Source: DATKSS01 sp049582065
GTDB taxonomy: Bacteria > Chloroflexota > Dormibacteria > Dormibacterales > Dormibacteraceae
DNA: 7,050 nucleotides
NCBI GenBank assembly: GCA_049582065.1
Contig: JBAUTF010000150.1
Location: forward strand, 1 to 7,050
Direction: 5' to 3'
How positions within the stretch are numbered: position 1 is the stretch's first letter; every line of letters starts with the position of its first letter. The position numbers were made by a program, and so were the translations under genes. Below the pieces are notes generated by a model that did no database searches, was not told the origin of the DNA, and worked only from the letters and a program-made list of their open reading frames with translations. This document shows, in pieces, positions 5,672 to 7,050 of this stretch.

Positions 5672-7050
5672 GTGGCAGTAGTCACGAAGAACGTTGACAT
5701 AGCCGGCAAACGGCTTTCGATCGAGACCGGCCGGGTGGCCGAACAGGCCAACGGCGCGGTGATCCTGCGCCAGGGCGACACGGTGGTGCTCAGCACCGCG
5801 GTGATGGCGAAAGAGCCCAGGGAGGGAATCGACTGGTTCCCGCTTACATGCGATTACGAGGAGAAGCTGTACGCGGCGGGCAAGATCCCAGGCGCTTTCA
5901 TGCGCCGCGAGGGACGGCCGAGCGAGACTGCGATCCTTGCGTCGAGGCTGACCGACCGGCCGCTGCGGCCGCTCTTCCCGGACGGCTTCCGGCTGGACGT
6001 CCAGGTGGTTTCGACAGTGCTTTCGGTCGACCAGGAGAACGATCCGACCATCCTGAGCATCAACGGCGCCTCCACGGCGCTCGTGATCTCCGACATCCCG
6101 TTCCAGGGCCCTGTGGGCGCGGTGCGGATGGGCTATCTCGACGGCCATGTGGTGGCCAACCCGCCGATGTCGCGCATGGCGGAGTCGGAGCTCGACCTCG
6201 TGGTCGCCGGGACGGCAGACGCCATCCTCATGGTCGAGGCGGGCGCGAAGGGCGTTTCCGAGCAGATCGTGCTCGACGCTCTGGCGGCTGCTCACGAGGA
6301 GATCAAGCGGATCTGCTCCGCTCAGCTGGAGCTGCAGCAGCAGGTCGGCCTCGAGAAGCGCGACTTCGTGCCGGTGTCGTACCCGGAGCAGATGGCCGAG
6401 ATCATGAGCGAGTACCTCGCTCTTCGCCTGGACCAGGTCCTGTACAGCGCGGACAAGTCGATCCGTGAGGCGGGCGTCGAGGACCTGCGCCGCACGACCA
6501 AGGCCGAGCTGGGCGAGCGGTTCCCCGAGCACGCCGAGATCCTCGGCAAGCTCTTCGACAAGGCGGTCAAGGACCGGGTTCGGCAGCGGATAGTCGAAGA
6601 GGGCGTGCGCGTCGACGGCCGCGGCCTCAAGGATGTCCGGCAGATCACGGTCGAGGTCGGAGTGCTGCCCAGGACCCACGGCTCCGGGTTGTTCACGCGT
6701 GGCCAGACGCAGGCGCTGACCATCGCCACTCTTGGCTCGATGTCCGACCAGCAGAAGCTGGACGGTCTCACCGTCGCCGACGAGTTCAAGCGCTACATGC
6801 ACCACTACAACTTCCCGCCCTTCTCGGTCGGCGAGGCGCGGCCGCTGCGCGGTCCCGGCCGCCGCGAGATCGGTCACGGCGCGCTCGCGGAGCGCGCGCT
6901 GCTGCCGGTCATCCCTCCGGTGGAGGAATGGCCGTACACGATGCGGCTGGTCTCCGAGATCCTGAGCTCCAACGGCTCGACGTCGATGGCATCGGTATGC
7001 GGCTCGACGCTCGCGCTGATGGACGCCGGCGTGCCCATCAAGTCGCCGGT
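5672..7050 (+). CDS. pnp: Polyribonucleotide nucleotidyltransferase (PNPase), 3' end beyond window
   Basis: The frame is open from GTG 5672 to the window end, giving 459 complete codons of a protein usually about 700 residues long. The first RNase PH-like domain has DYEEKLYAAGKIPG and AFMRREGRPSE; the usual FFRR RNA-binding loop reads FMRR at 76-79. SRLTDRPLRPLFPDGF follows. An all-helical linker lies at about 215-305. The second RNase PH domain starts near VDGRG (314-318), with EVGVLPRTHGSGLFTRGQTQ, HHYNFPPFSVGE, GPGRREIGHGALAERALL and SNGSTSMASVCGS. The active-site aspartates, and the KH and S1 domains, would lie past the edge. PNPase degrades RNA 3'-5' using phosphate and works in degradosome-like complexes. 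It is expected to be co-transcribed with rpsO and controlled through the structured leader. ATG 5657 is an alternative start. Confidence 0.96.
   Translation, partial: MAVVTKNVDIAGKRLSIETGRVAEQANGAVILRQGDTVVLSTAVMAKEPREGIDWFPLTCDYEEKLYAAGKIPGAFMRREGRPSETAILASRLTDRPLRPLFPDGFRLDVQVVSTVLSVDQENDPTILSINGASTALVISDIPFQGPVGAVRMGYLDGHVVANPPMSRMAESELDLVVAGTADAILMVEAGAKGVSEQIVLDALAAAHEEIKRICSAQLELQQQVGLEKRDFVPVSYPEQMAEIMSEYLALRLDQVLYSADKSIREAGVEDLRRTTKAELGERFPEHAEILGKLFDKAVKDRVRQRIVEEGVRVDGRGLKDVRQITVEVGVLPRTHGSGLFTRGQTQALTIATLGSMSDQQKLDGLTVADEFKRYMHHYNFPPFSVGEARPLRGPGRREIGHGALAERALLPVIPPVEEWPYTMRLVSEILSSNGSTSMASVCGSTLALMDAGVPIKSP

Noticed and set aside
5609..6877. A 422-residue open frame on the - strand opposite the pnp leader and pnp
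   Set aside because: It is antisense to an unmistakable PNPase, has Arg/His/Leu-rich composition with no family motif, and is the long shadow frame expected in GC-rich coding DNA.
1..7050. Mobile element, CRISPR, toxin-antitoxin or defence system
   Set aside because: No transposase, integrase, repeat array or paired small ORFs are visible; every sizeable gene has a housekeeping or metabolic family.

Overview
The window is a GC-rich, densely packed bacterial chromosome segment with every gene on the + strand. GTG and TTG starts are common, Shine-Dalgarno (SD) sequences are strong, and genes often overlap by 4 nt. The flanks are the housekeeping order ribF ... rpsO-pnp. I see no mobile element, tRNA, rRNA or CRISPR array. 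Taxonomy is not settled by eye. Base composition, start-codon use, the lipid-gene cluster and the structured pnp leader fit a high-GC terrestrial lineage such as Actinomycetota or a Chloroflexota/Dormibacterota-type lineage (inference, low confidence).

Layout. Positions 1-216 are the 3' end of ribF (riboflavin kinase/FAD synthetase). Four genes then lie between ribF and rpsO, which are often near neighbours in bacteria. They are a GlpB-type flavoprotein (213-1340), an alkyl-DHAP-synthase-like FAD enzyme (1337-2698), a diacylglycerol-kinase-family lipid kinase (2695-3639) and a gamma-glutamyltransferase-family protein (3647-5149). The junctions ribF/glpB, glpB/agps-like and agps-like/kinase are 4-nt overlaps (GTGA, TTGA, ATAG), which suggests translational coupling. 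The kinase seems to begin at a non-canonical ATA codon with an ideal SD. A conventional GTG start at 2890 would remove its first nucleotide-binding motif.

rpsO (5190-5459) follows, possibly with its own promoter, then pnp (5672 to the window edge). The 212-nt rpsO-pnp gap is rich in RNA structure. It holds a GC hairpin at 5474-5492 and an element at 5505-5650 closed by a long stem, with an 11-bp inner stem, further hairpins and possible pseudoknots, ending just before the pnp SD. This resembles in position and purpose the Actino-pnp type of autoregulatory PNPase leader, but I cannot confirm family membership.

How the genes may work together: ribF makes FAD, and the next two products are FAD enzymes acting around glycerol-3-phosphate/DHAP. 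The third is a lipid kinase. Together they look like a small glycerolipid, possibly ether-lipid, module. A similar grouping (glpD1, an AGPS-like flavoprotein Rv2251 and the diacylglycerol kinase Rv2252) is recalled from Mycobacterium tuberculosis. The rpsO-pnp part is the translation/RNA-decay unit.
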